The notes under the pieces are model-generated. The model worked only from the letters and a program-made list of their open reading frames with translations. It was not told where the DNA came from and ran no database searches. DNA of 64,000 bases from Macrocystis pyrifera (taxonomy: Eukaryota > Sar > Phaeophyceae > Laminariales > Laminariaceae): assembly GCA_031763025.1 (NCBI GenBank), contig JASSKH010000023.1, positions 6,971,501 through 7,035,500 of the forward strand. Direction: 5' to 3'. A program made the position numbers and the translations under genes. Each line of letters begins with the position of its first letter. Within the stretch, counting starts at the first letter, position 1. Positions 56,087-64,000 of this stretch are shown here, piece after piece.

Positions 56087-58367
56087 CATAGCCCAAGTCC
56101 TACTGCAATTCCTTTCGTGTTTCGCGTTTGCGCAGATCCTGTTCTACCCCACCGCCATCGGGTCGGAGCCTCAGGACCCCACCCTCAACTCCAGCGCGCA
56201 CTGGAGGAGAGTCATGCAGGGACACGCTGCGGTGGGTTTGAGGATGTATTTATGTTTGCAGCACGTCTGACACGTGTTTTTTTTTTGTCGTGGTTGAACA
56301 ACTTTCGGTCGTCGGACCGGCTGCCATCCTCCGGTGTATGTGCCCAGAGTCCTTCCGTCTTTGTCGTGACCATGGACCAGATTGTGCTGCGACAGGGGTA
56401 TACGATTATTAGTAGGGCTGGGCACTGACACGGCATGTACTGGCAGTAGTGATACACTGATTGACGCAGCCAGTACAGTCGCCAGTAGTTTTATCTTACG
56501 TACGCCCCCAAGAAACACGCCGTATTATAGTACGGAAACCCACTGTTAATAGATACGTTTCGGGAGCAGAGAGCAGAGACAGTATACTGCTGCAATCCAG
56601 TGTACTGATTGATTTTGACGACATTTCACTGAGTCAGCCAGTGCCCAGCCCTAACTAATGCCAGGTACCGTACCTGGTAGCATATTTTGGCCAAGACATC
56701 TCTGACGGGGGTTCCCTCGCTGACGAGCTACCCAATATCATCGTTGATCCCTTTTTCGTTTTTTCCCGTGTAATGATTCGAAACTATCTACAGTACGAGA
56801 GGCCGAGCTTAAGGTGTCCTTTTTTTTATTCAAAATCAAAATCAGATTTTGGGGGACGCACAAGTATTACAAAGTAGGAATAGAGCTCCACAAGTTGAAG
56901 GGGGCTCAGATTGCTACCCACGCCGTAGCACGTTTACTCGTATAAATAGGGCATTGAACTAGGGTGAGGTCAACGTCAACATGACGTACAGGGGAATTGA
57001 TGGACGAAGTAACACACACAGCTTGCAAAATATGGGTTTTGCAGGAATTTTTCGATTCTCGCGATGCTAAGAGAGGTCTTGGTAGCCTTTGTGAATACAG
57101 TAGTTGGTACGTACATACAGTCAGTAAACCTACGAACAAGCGTCAGTCCCGTGCGAAGACGTTTACTGAAAAAAAAGCCAGGCTGGGAATTGCCTGACGA
57201 TACCATGGTGATGCAGTTACACTGAAGATGTTGTAGATTTTTCACCTAATCAGAAATCCAGCCGGCTTGGGCCGGCACTCAGTCCTGTTTCTGGGTGTCC
57301 TGTGTTCTGTGATAGTTGCCGTGAAAATCCCTGAACTTTGAGCGTTACACACCGTTGTCTTGATTTTTTTTTTTTTAACGTATTGCACAACCCCCCCCCC
57401 CCCCCCCCCCCCCCCCACCCCCTATAGTATATACCTGGTATATATATAGGTTGGGTTGGTGTCGGATGGCGACGACGCTGTAAAACACGCCTCTCACTGC
57501 GTGAGCTAGACAGCCAGGGTACCGTTTTTTTTTTTTTTTTTTTTTTGCTGTTACCACGGCTGGCGTTCAAGTTAGATCCTTTTTGTGCGGGTGGAGAACC
57601 TTAAATCCTCACAAGGGGAGTGCTCGTGTCACGTCGTGTGTATATGGTGAGGCACCCACGAGGCAATTACATAGTAAACCCATTGCGGTCTCTGGAAGTG
57701 GCCACACCAGAAATTAAATCAATTCATTGATGCTGTCATCCATATGCAAGAAAATCCGCCTTTAAAGCGGTTCTTAGTAGGATGCAGCTCACCCTTCATG
57801 CGACTCGCCCAACACCTCACGGCGCTTCGCGCTTGGTGCAAACAATGTCTGCCTGGTCGGTGAAAACCCGACGCGCTCCATCCCGGCATTGCAGGGATGC
57901 GAGGGTCTATGGTCATACGACTACGACCATGCATGATAATGAGTACACCCCCCCCCCCCCCCCCTCATCCTCCCCCTGCAAACGTTCCCGCAAACCCTTT
58001 TTTGCTTCCCATGATGAAGGCGAACTTGGTCCCCGTGGTCGCCTCGAACCGCATTGGCCGTGAGGAATTTTCCGGCACCCACATAACTTTCTACGGTAGC
58101 TCCTTCATCGCAGACCAAACCGGGGAAATTGTTTCGCGGTGCGCCTTCGTTCCGAGCCTCGGCCACGAGGACGGTGGGGCAGGGACGGGACCGGCGGCGG
58201 CGGTTGGTGTGTCCGAGGGGGCGAAGAGGGGTGACGGCGAGTTTACCATGCACACGTTCGACCTCGAAAGCATCCGACTGCAACGGGCCGAGTGGGGTTT
58301 GTTTCGAGACCGACGGCCACCTCTCTACCGACCGCTCTTGTCGTTGGATGGGCGATCGACCGCATGA
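43516..58367 (+). CDS. N-carbamoylputrescine amidase (nitrilase superfamily)
   Basis: Exons 43516-43773, 48064-48192, 55638-55772, 56136-56231, 58020-58367 join in phase 0 at every junction to give 321 residues. The enzyme converts N-carbamoylputrescine to putrescine, CO2 and ammonia, the last step of the agmatine route to polyamines. The nitrilase catalytic triad is intact: Glu46 in ILLQELFATQYFCQ, Lys119 in LYRKSHIPDGPGYQ, Cys156 in GVAICWDQWFPEAARAM. Other family signatures are EKFYFSPGDTGFKVF, ILFYPTAIGSEPQD, HWRRVMQGHAAAN, VPVVASNRIG, ITFYGSSFI and WGLFRDRRPPLY. Length fits plant CPA (about 300) apart from a roughly 30-residue Gly/Ala-rich insert between GEIVSR and TFDLESIR. No targeting peptide is obvious, so it is probably cytosolic. 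Introns are 4.3, 7.4, 0.4 and 1.8 kb and repeat-filled. Confidence 0.95.
43940..44020 (+). repeat. ~80 bp repeat shared with 41.65 kb
   Basis: Second copy of the repeat at 41640-41735, same strand. Confidence 0.5.
44181..44277. mobile_element. MITE-B copy
   Basis: GGGACTGCAATCCTGTTTTG and CAGCAGTTCTAAAAGGGTTA arms; diverged. Confidence 0.6.
44383..44725 (+). repeat. Three-unit ~140 bp coding-like tandem repeat
   Basis: Units start near 44383, 44526 and 44661 and each can be read as a PLDGNTSFPLEGAQ / PMEGMESFPLEGDR / LGGKELYPLEGAQ peptide, though in different frames. Origin unknown. Confidence 0.5.
45154..45263. mobile_element. MITE-A copy
   Basis: TATTGCGGTGGGACCATAGT and ATAAACTGTGGTCCCCCGTA ends, intron 1 of the amidase gene. 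Confidence 0.75.
45590..47190. repeat. Inverted relics of an element with acidic C-tail
   Basis: Minus 46780-46635 reads DVDSDSDAGTITEYAEPDIE ... GEYDDFPHLVSP and stop; related sequence lies on plus at 47000-47180 and on minus at 45600-45690 (DVDSGDDTTTDYPEPN). The motif TTAATTATTTAT with CCGA-TTCGGGGAG beyond the stop recurs at 60450-60480, so it is a dispersed family. Family not identified; it looks broken. Confidence 0.35.
45893..46115 (+). mobile_element. SINE-like 3' fragment without clear poly(C)
   Basis: Matches the family from GTCCGCCTCACAAGC through ACGACTATGGCCACGCATGA and ATGAGTATACCC; more diverged than the others and lacking the long C tail, so probably an older copy. Intron 1 of the amidase gene. 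Confidence 0.6.
47395..48060. repeat. GATATT/GATACT hexamer array with ~75 bp higher-order unit
   Basis: Units close with GACAATACATCGATATTGAA, seen about six times (47566, 47637, 47702, 47772 and on), interspersed with GATACTGATACTGATATTCA. It ends at the acceptor of amidase exon 2 (48063). Confidence 0.8.
49003..49115. mobile_element. MITE-A copy abutting a 9-bp satellite
   Basis: TAATACGGGGGTCCATAGTT and TTCACTATGGTCCCCCGTAA ends; the ACTAGTGAT array starts right after it. Confidence 0.75.
49116..49415. repeat. 9-bp satellite GATACTAGT
   Basis: About 33 units of GTGATACTA with GATTCTAGT and GATAATAGT variants; each contains the palindrome ACTAGT. Confidence 0.85.
49740..51330. repeat. 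~50 bp TTTGTCC minisatellite, left block
   Basis: Units of the form TTTGTCCTTTTGCTACTGGA, AGAAACGATTCAACTCTATT, CCAAGTAG. Interrupted at 50540-51060 by unrelated sequence and at the right by MITE-A. In intron 2 of the amidase gene. Confidence 0.75.
51333..51442. mobile_element. MITE-A copy inside a minisatellite
   Basis: TATTACGGGGGACCATAATA and TTAACTATGGCCCCCGGTAA ends; it interrupts the ~50 bp TTTGTCC minisatellite just before the GACCC array. Confidence 0.75.
51465..52075. repeat. (GACCC)n array with 40-bp units and a palindromic start
   Basis: Units are TGACCCGACCCGACCCGACC then CGCGAGATTTAAAAAGTTCT. At 51486-51521 the array opens with a perfect palindrome: GGGTC repeats, CAGCTG, GACCC repeats. 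Orientation is constant afterwards. Confidence 0.8.
52080..52470. repeat. ~50 bp TTTGTCC minisatellite, right block
   Basis: Same units as 49.74-51.33 kb (AAACGATCCAACTGCATTCC, AGTAGTTTGTCTCTTTGTTA), so the GACCC array and MITE-A lie inside one minisatellite. Confidence 0.7.
52960..53053. mobile_element. MITE-B copy
   Basis: CGTTTTAGAACTGCACTCCC and GAACGGGACTGCGGTCCTAG arms. Confidence 0.65.
53860..53969. mobile_element. MITE-A copy
   Basis: TATTACAGGGGACCATAGTA and TTTACTATGGTCCCCCGTAA ends. Confidence 0.75.
54947..55040. mobile_element. MITE-B copy
   Basis: GGACTACGGTCCCGTTGTGG and CGAAACGAGACCGCCTTCGT arms. Confidence 0.6.
55090..55160 (+). mobile_element. Retroposon 3' end with short (TAA)n tail
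   Basis: ATTTATATAGGAACGGCATC, GTCAGAAGGCAAGCGTGATA then AATAATAATG; 5'-truncated copy in intron 2 of the amidase gene. Confidence 0.6.
56412..56653. mobile_element. MITE-C copy (shortest, cleanest ends)
   Basis: TAGGGCTGGGCACTGACACG and GTCAGCCAGTGCCCAGCCCT are near-perfect inverted ends around ~240 bp. It lies in intron 4 of the amidase gene. Confidence 0.75.
57423..57964 (+). mobile_element. poly(C)-tailed SINE-like element, copy F (near full length)
   Basis: Complete layout: TATACCTGGTATATATAGG start, T-run, body, ATGATAATGAGTACAC, C-run tail. A long C-run (57391-57416) stands just before the 5' end as well. It lies in intron 4 of the amidase gene, sense, and its tail ends about 55 bp before the acceptor at 58019. 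Confidence 0.75.
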
Positions 58368-59867
58368 CCGCGGGTCGAAACCGTGACCCGACGAGGGTTT
58401 TTTACGATTAGCTTGAGCGTTGGCTGCGTGAGCAGTTTGTGGCAGTGTCGACTTGTCGACGGACTCTCCTTGCGTGACCGGCTCGTGGTATAGGGGCTGC
58501 AAGAGGAGGCGGTAGCGGTTCGGGTGTGTATTTTATTTCGACTCTTGATGATTAATTACACTTTTTACTTTTTTCATGTTTCTTGATATATATATTGTGG
58601 GATATTGTGCCGTATGGGTTGATTTGGGAAATCATCGAAGTGTCGGTTTGAAGCTGTCTTTTGTCAGTTTCACTTCACGGGTTTACAGGTGCTGAGCCAT
58701 GCTGTTGATGGATATCGGGCGCGTGCTGCGGGAGGGGTACTGCTGCAGCGATGTGTGCTACGATAGAGGTGTTTATTTTACCTTCCAAGGGAAATATTCC
58801 TGATTGACCGAGCCGCTCCTTAACCCAATTATCGCTGGAATGCCATTAGCGTTTTACAATACTGTTCATGTTACACCTAGGCTGCGGGGTTGTTCATCTG
58901 GTTTAGCCTACATGTCTTCTCAGAAAAAAAATCTTGGGCGAGGTACGCAGCGCTCCTCAAGTGAAAAACCTGAGAAAACGTAAAGGTGCATGCACCGCTA
59001 TGGTGTCAGGCGTCAGAAAACTATTTTTTCGGAAGCTCCTTTTGTAAGGAGCTGTGTATCCCCATCCGACAACCGACCTTCGAGGAATATTGTAGGCTAT
59101 AAAGCCCGACACACGATCAAATGGGCCTGCAACTAATTGGATGCAATACGTGTATCCACGTCGGGTGCGAAGAGTTGGGCTAATGCCCGACACACAATCG
59201 AATGGTCTTGCACGTACTTGGATGCAATACAAATCGGATGCACATAATTTGGGTGGGTAGTTTGTGAGAGGTGAGGAGAGCCCCCCCCCCGCTTCAGCAC
59301 GAAATGTTTCGGGGCTACCAGGTATACAATAAACACGTAAAACCCTACCGCGGCACGGCTCTTGGCGTACAAGCGACGTATGATAGGCGCCACAGGTCAA
59401 GAGGCGCACAGCGGTAGGCCCAACCAAGCGGTGCGACTGAAGAAGTAGGTATATGTGTCAGCCGATTTTCTGTGTTTTGAGAATGACTTTTCCGATGAGA
59501 ATGAGAGTCGGAATTTTTCGTTGCTTTTGTTTTTTAACTCTTTTAGGGCTGCAGCCCCGTTTTGGGGACAAACTGCTCACAATTTCTCAGTGGTTTGTCC
59601 CTACAATGAGACCACTGAAAAGAAAAAGAGAATATATACCTGAACGGGCTCGATAAACAGAGGATTTGAGACACAGGTCGCGATTTCGCGCAGATTACAC
59701 AGGTATAAACTAGCCCTGAGGGACCGCCAGGCCGCTAGGGGAAGGGAGGAAGAAGCCGGAGGAATGCGGCCAATGACCTGGGGATGGAACGTTGATGAGG
59801 AATAGGATATATTATACTGGTAGCTAAAATGAAATGATGTGGGGAATGGAAATTTGGAAACGACTGG
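58368..59867. other. Downstream of the amidase gene, no gene supported
   Basis: Contains a MITE-B (59.54 kb) and a diverged ~80 bp direct repeat (GCCCGACACACGATCAAATG at 59105, GCCCGACACACAATCGAATG at 59185). No poly(A) signal was identified with confidence. Confidence 0.4.
59536..59623. mobile_element. MITE-B copy
   Basis: AACTCTTTTAGGGCTGCAGC and GTCCCTACAATGAGACCACT arms. Confidence 0.6.
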
Positions 59868-59972
59868 CAGAGAAGTGTATGAGGGATACTACTGATTTAC
59901 GCAAGGATATTTGGTTTATATAGGAACGGCATCTACGCTATGTTGTCGGAAGGCAAGTATAATAATAATAAT
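59868..59972 (+). mobile_element. Retroposon 3' end with short (TAA)n tail
   Basis: GCAGAGAAGTGTATGAGGGA, ATATAGGAACGGCATCTACG, GGAAGGCAAGTATAATAATA; matches the copy at 20.1 kb over about 95 bp. Confidence 0.65.
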
Positions 59973-59974
59973 TT

Positions 59975-61540
59975 GAGAAGCTTTCGATTTATAGGGGGGA
60001 GGCGCCTCTCCCATGGATACCTGCCACGAATGCCAGTATTTTAAAGTGTAATTTTGTTTTCTGTGAGGGAAACCGGCCCTCACGTGTCGATCTGCTGTTT
60101 CAGTGCGCGAAATGGTACTGGCCGAAATCAATTGGAAATCGAACCAGCTGTAAGTATTATCGTCTCGTCGACCCTGGTGGCATCCAGGGGAGTCTCTGGC
60201 CAGTAGTCAATCGCGAGGGAAATAATGGAAAACGCGCGCGGTTCATGCAGCTTGCAAAGTTGGGTATCGACCGGTCTGCCGATCGGTTGAACTAACAGCT
60301 GACTGACGTGCTTTCTTAGTTTTTTATAAAATTATGGAAAATAAAACATCGATACCCTGCCTAACCGAAATACATAGCAAATATCAAATATGCATACAAC
60401 AGGAGTAGTGATTTCATTAGGGATGTATATCGACAGGTAAAAGTATTTAATTATTTATTTTCCGAATTCGGGGAGAAAGATGTCTTGAGATCAAAAGTAC
60501 ATGGCCCTTCTCACCGGAATTACAGCCATTCTCAATTAGGAAAATCGGCTGTTTACAGGGTGCACATGGTGATCAGCGCAAACGAGGCATTTGTTTCTCC
60601 CTTTTTTGTTGAAGAGCACACCAACAAGTGAAACATCCACCACTGACTGACTCAGAAAGAAGAGAGCGCACACTGTCAAGCGCGCCCGCCTTGTTCTACT
60701 ATATATTTTTTACTGGGGAACATTGTAAGCAGAACCAAAAATGGGTATGTAAAGACAGGGGGACACATGCTTTGTTTGTGTCCGTGGGTTGTGATGAAAT
60801 ACGAAAATAATATAATAATAACCAGGATTAGGTCAAAATATCATTGTTCATCGAGCGGGTTTAGCCTCGGCAAGCGCACGCAAGCACGCGACCATCTGCG
60901 ATATGCTCCAAGCGAGACGCAGAGTATCCCTTGCCAGGTCTGCCTATTGAGCAAAGGGTACTCGTTGTTACTCACACACGTTTGTGTTGATTGTTTAGGG
61001 ATAGTAGAAGAACAACTTTACTCCTTTTCGAGCACGATGACAGACTACAAGGCAACAAGGGCTTACCGTAGCCCCGTTGCCTCTCGCTTGGAAATCCCTG
61101 GTTCCATCTAAGATATGCTTCCCAAGTACTACGGATAAGGTCCCGATATCTGTACCCCGGCAAATACCGGCCCAATGACGATGACCTTACTTACAGCAGT
61201 ACTAAGGTCATCATTGTACCGGCCTTCCCACGCCCTTCCAAGCCCTACGGTACCATATCACTAGCCCACTCTTCTGAGTTGTATATTATACAGAAATGAG
61301 GAAATTAATGAAAACCCGATTCCACGATGCGTCGAAGATGCGGCTAATCAAAACCCACTCCCACACCTCTGAGCGCCAAGGCTACGAAGCCAACAAGGAA
61401 CGCCAGGAAAAAGAAAGAAGGCCAACTTGTACCAGTAGGACAGAAAATGGTACGTCATCACCGAGAACCACGGCCACACTACAACCACCCACAAGGGGGG
61501 TGTGGGGCGAGAATTTGCCGACGGAAACGCGAAAGGGTAC
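59975..61540. other. Intergenic, no gene supported
   Basis: Unique-looking sequence with one relic of the acidic-tail element family end (60430-60480) and a hairpin at 61170-61226 (AATGACGATGACCTTA / TAAGGTCATCATTG). Confidence 0.4.
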
Positions 61541-61544
61541 GGTT

Positions 61545-61680
61545 GGAACCAAAAGTCATGCAGTCCTGTGCCACATATGAGTAGTCAATTTACCCTGATC
61601 GCCCCCGGCTCCCGAGCGAGGGGGGATCGGCCGGACGGAGAAAAAAAGAGCACGAAATACTGTGTGAAGGCGTTGCCTAT
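61545..61680 (-). repeat. Dispersed repeat shared with 30.2 kb (inverted)
   Basis: The reverse complement carries CGATCCCCCCTCGCTCGGGA and GCGATCAGGGTAAATTGACT, matching 30180-30255. Confidence 0.45.
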
Positions 61681-62095
61681 ACTGAGCTGTTGTAAAAAAA
61701 AGCAAAAAAAACGATCGATTACCCAGTGGAGAGTGTTGTAAGGGTCACCCTGGGCTGGGTCATCGCGATCGATCGTTTGCCCCTATATGTAGCTCACTAT
61801 TGATAGGTAACATCTTCACATTACACGTCGTCGAGGACACGGGTTCGAATCTCACTTCGAACGTCTCTGTTATCTAAAAACGCTTGCGCGTTTGTCCCTA
61901 AAAACATATGTTTCCCTGGTTCCTCAGGTTTTGAAAACGAAGCGGGTAGGTCAGCGTATACGGCCGTATACGGTACCGACGCCCCAAAAATCTCGCCGTT
62001 CAGAAGGTGGGAAAGTGTTATAAGGATTACCCTGGGCTGGGTAATCGATCGATCGTTTACCCCTATAGCTCAGTAGGTAACACCGTCACCATACG
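61680..62095 (+). mobile_element. tRNA-like SINE, partial dimer
   Basis: Box-A-like TAGCTCACTATTGATAGGTA and box-B-like ACGGGTTCGAATCTCACTTC lie in order at 61795-61865. The unit then runs through CGGCCGTATACGGTACCGAC to a second head, CTGGGTAATCGATCGATCGT then TATAGCTCAGTAGGTAACAC at 62067. The internal promoter boxes suggest Pol III transcription. Confidence 0.5.
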
Positions 62096-62104
62096 TACGC
62101 AAAA

Positions 62105-62340
62105 AAAAAGTTAAAACCCGGCCCAAAAACTCAGAAAACGTGTCCTGTGCCACAAAGGAGTGGCCCGATTACCCAGACCAGCCCCGGCACCGAGCGCGGG
62201 GGAGGCAGGACGAAATACGCAAGAACCATCCCAAACCCGGCCCAGACAAAAGCAGAAAACGTCAAGGGAAAAGTCATAGCGAACTCGAACGCGAAGCCGG
62301 AAGCCGGCGTAACGTCGAAACGCTTAACTTTGGTGGCTAA
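62105..62340 (-). repeat. Dispersed repeat shared with 30.0 kb (inverted)
   Basis: The reverse complement carries GGCCGGGTTTGGGATGGTTC, GCGTATTTCGTCCTGCC and GGTAATCGGGCCACTCCTTT, matching 30035-30130. Confidence 0.5.
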
Positions 62341-62499
62341 ACTTGAAACTGTCGATATTTTATCCCGCTCCCCGCATAATAATTGTTCATGTATCTCTCC
62401 ACGAACTCTCGACACGTGTTAGTTTTTGACGAAAACACACACCCGGACGTTTTAGGAGAGCTCTGCTGTTGTCGCCCTTCCACCACCACCACACTAGTC

Positions 62500-62640
62500 A
62501 TGAAGGTCACCGCTGCTATCACCGCTGCCGCCGCGCTCTGTGCGCCGGCACAGGCGTTTGTCGTCCCCACCTCGAGCTTCTTGGGTGCCCAGCAGGCGGT
62601 CCGAGCCAGCGCTCCTTCCACCTCTCGGCCACAGCAGCAG
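62500..62640 (+). CDS. First exon of a plastid-targeted protein (gene runs off the window)
   Basis: An ATG opens 47 codons that end exactly at a GTGAGA donor (62641). The peptide starts MKVTAAITAAAALCAPAQAF, a hydrophobic signal peptide whose predicted cleavage site is followed by FVVPTSSFLG. Phe right after the signal-peptide cleavage site, followed by a Ser/Thr/Arg-rich stretch, is the known bipartite plastid-import signal (ASAFAP motif) of stramenopile algae. Many light-harvesting and Calvin-cycle proteins begin this way. The mature protein is not seen: I found no convincing second exon in 62641-64000. Confidence 0.7.
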
Positions 62641-62644
62641 GTGA

Positions 62645-63375
62645 GAGAAGAGCATCGAGCAGAACCCACCTCACTCACCAACCGCCGCTAAGAGGCACAA
62701 CAGCACGCAGTCTGCATATGCCAGTGTATGTGCTGCTTCTGCTGCTGCCGTGTCGCTTGAGCGCTGTCTCTGGGTTTGAGGCGTCAGAGAGAGAGAGACG
62801 GACCCAGAAGACGCAGACATGCCGGGAAATGACAGTTTTCTTGTCGGCCGCAGGTTTCCCCCTTGTTTATGAACATCAATCATGTAGATTGTGTGAGAGT
62901 TGTTGAGAGTTGCCGTGTTGCAGACATGATACCGTGTACGAAAATTCGAAGTCCTCCTATCAATAATAACCAACTCACAACACGGCACTCGCAAGAACTG
63001 CTGTCTGGTGCCTCCTGGTTACCGTATGCCTCCTGCACGTTGCCATATACCCGTACTGCTGTAGTACCCGGAGGTATACCGCCGTGCGATACAAGCCAGT
63101 AGACCTATGGCATGATGCGTACGTACAACAACAGGGCCTGTGGGGTAGGCAACAGGATCAGCACAAGACATGCTGCAGCTGTGGCGTGGTGTGCAGCAGT
63201 AGTGTGACCAACCCACTACTGCTTGTACAGCTTGTGCAGCTTGTACAGCTTGTACATCTTGTACAGCTATTAATGGTAGGTATACACCAGGCAGATGGCG
63301 TGTCGAAGGCTGTATAAAAGGTCAGAGGGTGTCCCCGGGTCATTTCCTTTGAATCGCCACTTTCTGTCTCAATAT
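62645..63375. other. Start of intron 1 of the plastid-protein gene
   Basis: CTG-rich stretches, GAGAGAGA at 62790 and a short TTGTACAGC tandem at 63225-63265 (CTTGTACAGCTTGTGCAGCT). No second exon recognised. Confidence 0.4.
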
Positions 63376-63379
63376 TTTC

Positions 63380-63605
63380 TGAGGGGTCTCGTACAGTAAG
63401 TAGATCATCGATTTTTTACTGTAAGTTCCTCACGTGCAGAATGATTCCCAGAAAACGCGTGTTACTACTATTAATACAGCTGTAGCACGTCAGATCGTAC
63501 AGATTATACAGCTCCCACCCGGCAACATGAGCTACAGCAGTAGATCATAGTACTGTAAAGTACAGATCAGATCAGGAACTTACCTGCCCTGAAAGGTCTT
63601 GGTCC
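63380..63605 (+). repeat. GATC-rich dispersed repeat, copy 5
   Basis: CTCCCACCCGGCAACATGAG, AGATCAGATCAGGAACTTAC and CTGCCCTGAAAGGTCTTGG match the family; part of it recurs at 63830-63900. Confidence 0.5.
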
Positions 63606-63609
63606 TTTT

Positions 63610-63830
63610 ATTAAATAGGGCAAACTGCAGTCAGTCCCGTTTCAGGGGACAAACCAGTCAAAATACTATTAGTAAGTATTGCGGGGGACCATAGTAAATA
63701 GGACCAAATATTGTCAGTAAAAATAGGGAAATAGATAGGTTTTTGTGTGTACCGTAGGTCCTATTTACTATGGTCCCCCCGTAATAGTGTGTCCCCAAAA
63801 CGGGACTGACTGCAGTTTGCCCTTAAAAGG
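63610..63830. mobile_element. MITE-B copy split by MITE-A
   Basis: Left arm GCAGTCAGTCCCGTTTCAGG (63630-63650) and right arm CCAAAACGGGACTGACTGCA (63793-63815) pair across the MITE-A at 63678-63787. Confidence 0.75.
63678..63787. mobile_element. MITE-A copy inside a MITE-B copy
   Basis: TATTGCGGGGGACCATAGTA and TTTACTATGGTCCCCCCGTA ends; the halves of a MITE-B lie on each side. Confidence 0.8.
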
Positions 63831-64000
63831 TCAAGTGGATCATCGAGTACGTGTGCAGGAATCAGGAACCTATCTGCCCTCAAAAGGTCTTGTTGACGCT
63901 TTTCGGACCGCAGTCCCGTCAAAGTAGGGTGTCTTAAGAGGACAAACAAGTCAAATACTACAGCAGTAAGTACGTACTACTCTGACCCAACATGTAAAGA

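Overview
The window looks like nuclear DNA of a photosynthetic stramenopile, most likely a brown alga. The evidence is many-exon genes with GT-AG introns of up to about 7 kb, WSC domains joined to a glycosyltransferase, a signal peptide ending in an ASAFAP-type plastid-import motif (AQAFVVP, from 62500), and very heavy CTG, G/C-run and pentanucleotide repeat content. The species is not identified. No CRISPR, operon or prokaryotic feature is present.

Four host genes can be built by matching splice phase and protein family. (1) 1502-23753 (+): a type II membrane glycosyltransferase with an exostosin-like core and two C-terminal WSC domains, ten exons. (2) 33503-43115 (-): a NUDT5-like ADP-sugar pyrophosphatase, five exons, complete Nudix box, with an unusual hydrophobic C-terminal tail. 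(3) 43516-58367 (+): N-carbamoylputrescine amidase (polyamine synthesis), five exons, full Glu-Lys-Cys triad. Genes 2 and 3 start back to back, 400 bp apart. (4) 62500 to beyond the window (+): the first exon of a plastid-imported protein. The 23.8-33.4 kb and 58.4-62.5 kb stretches hold repeats but no gene I can support. A fossil with zinc-finger-like and OTU-protease-like pieces lies in intron 2 of gene 1.

The introns and spacers are full of small mobile elements: 19 copies of a ~110 bp palindromic MITE (A), 9 copies of a second (B), 3 of a third (C), a GATC-rich family, a (TAA)n-tailed retroposon, a tRNA-like SINE, and above all a LINE and a SINE that share the 3' end ATGAGTAC(A/G) followed by poly(C). 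Several poly(C) copies sit in C-runs beside host splice sites. At least two LINE copies and one three-copy SINE cluster show direct repeats that contain the C-run. This looks like a C-run-targeting retroposon pair that uses intron polypyrimidine tracts as landing sites, and it is my main candidate for an undescribed system.
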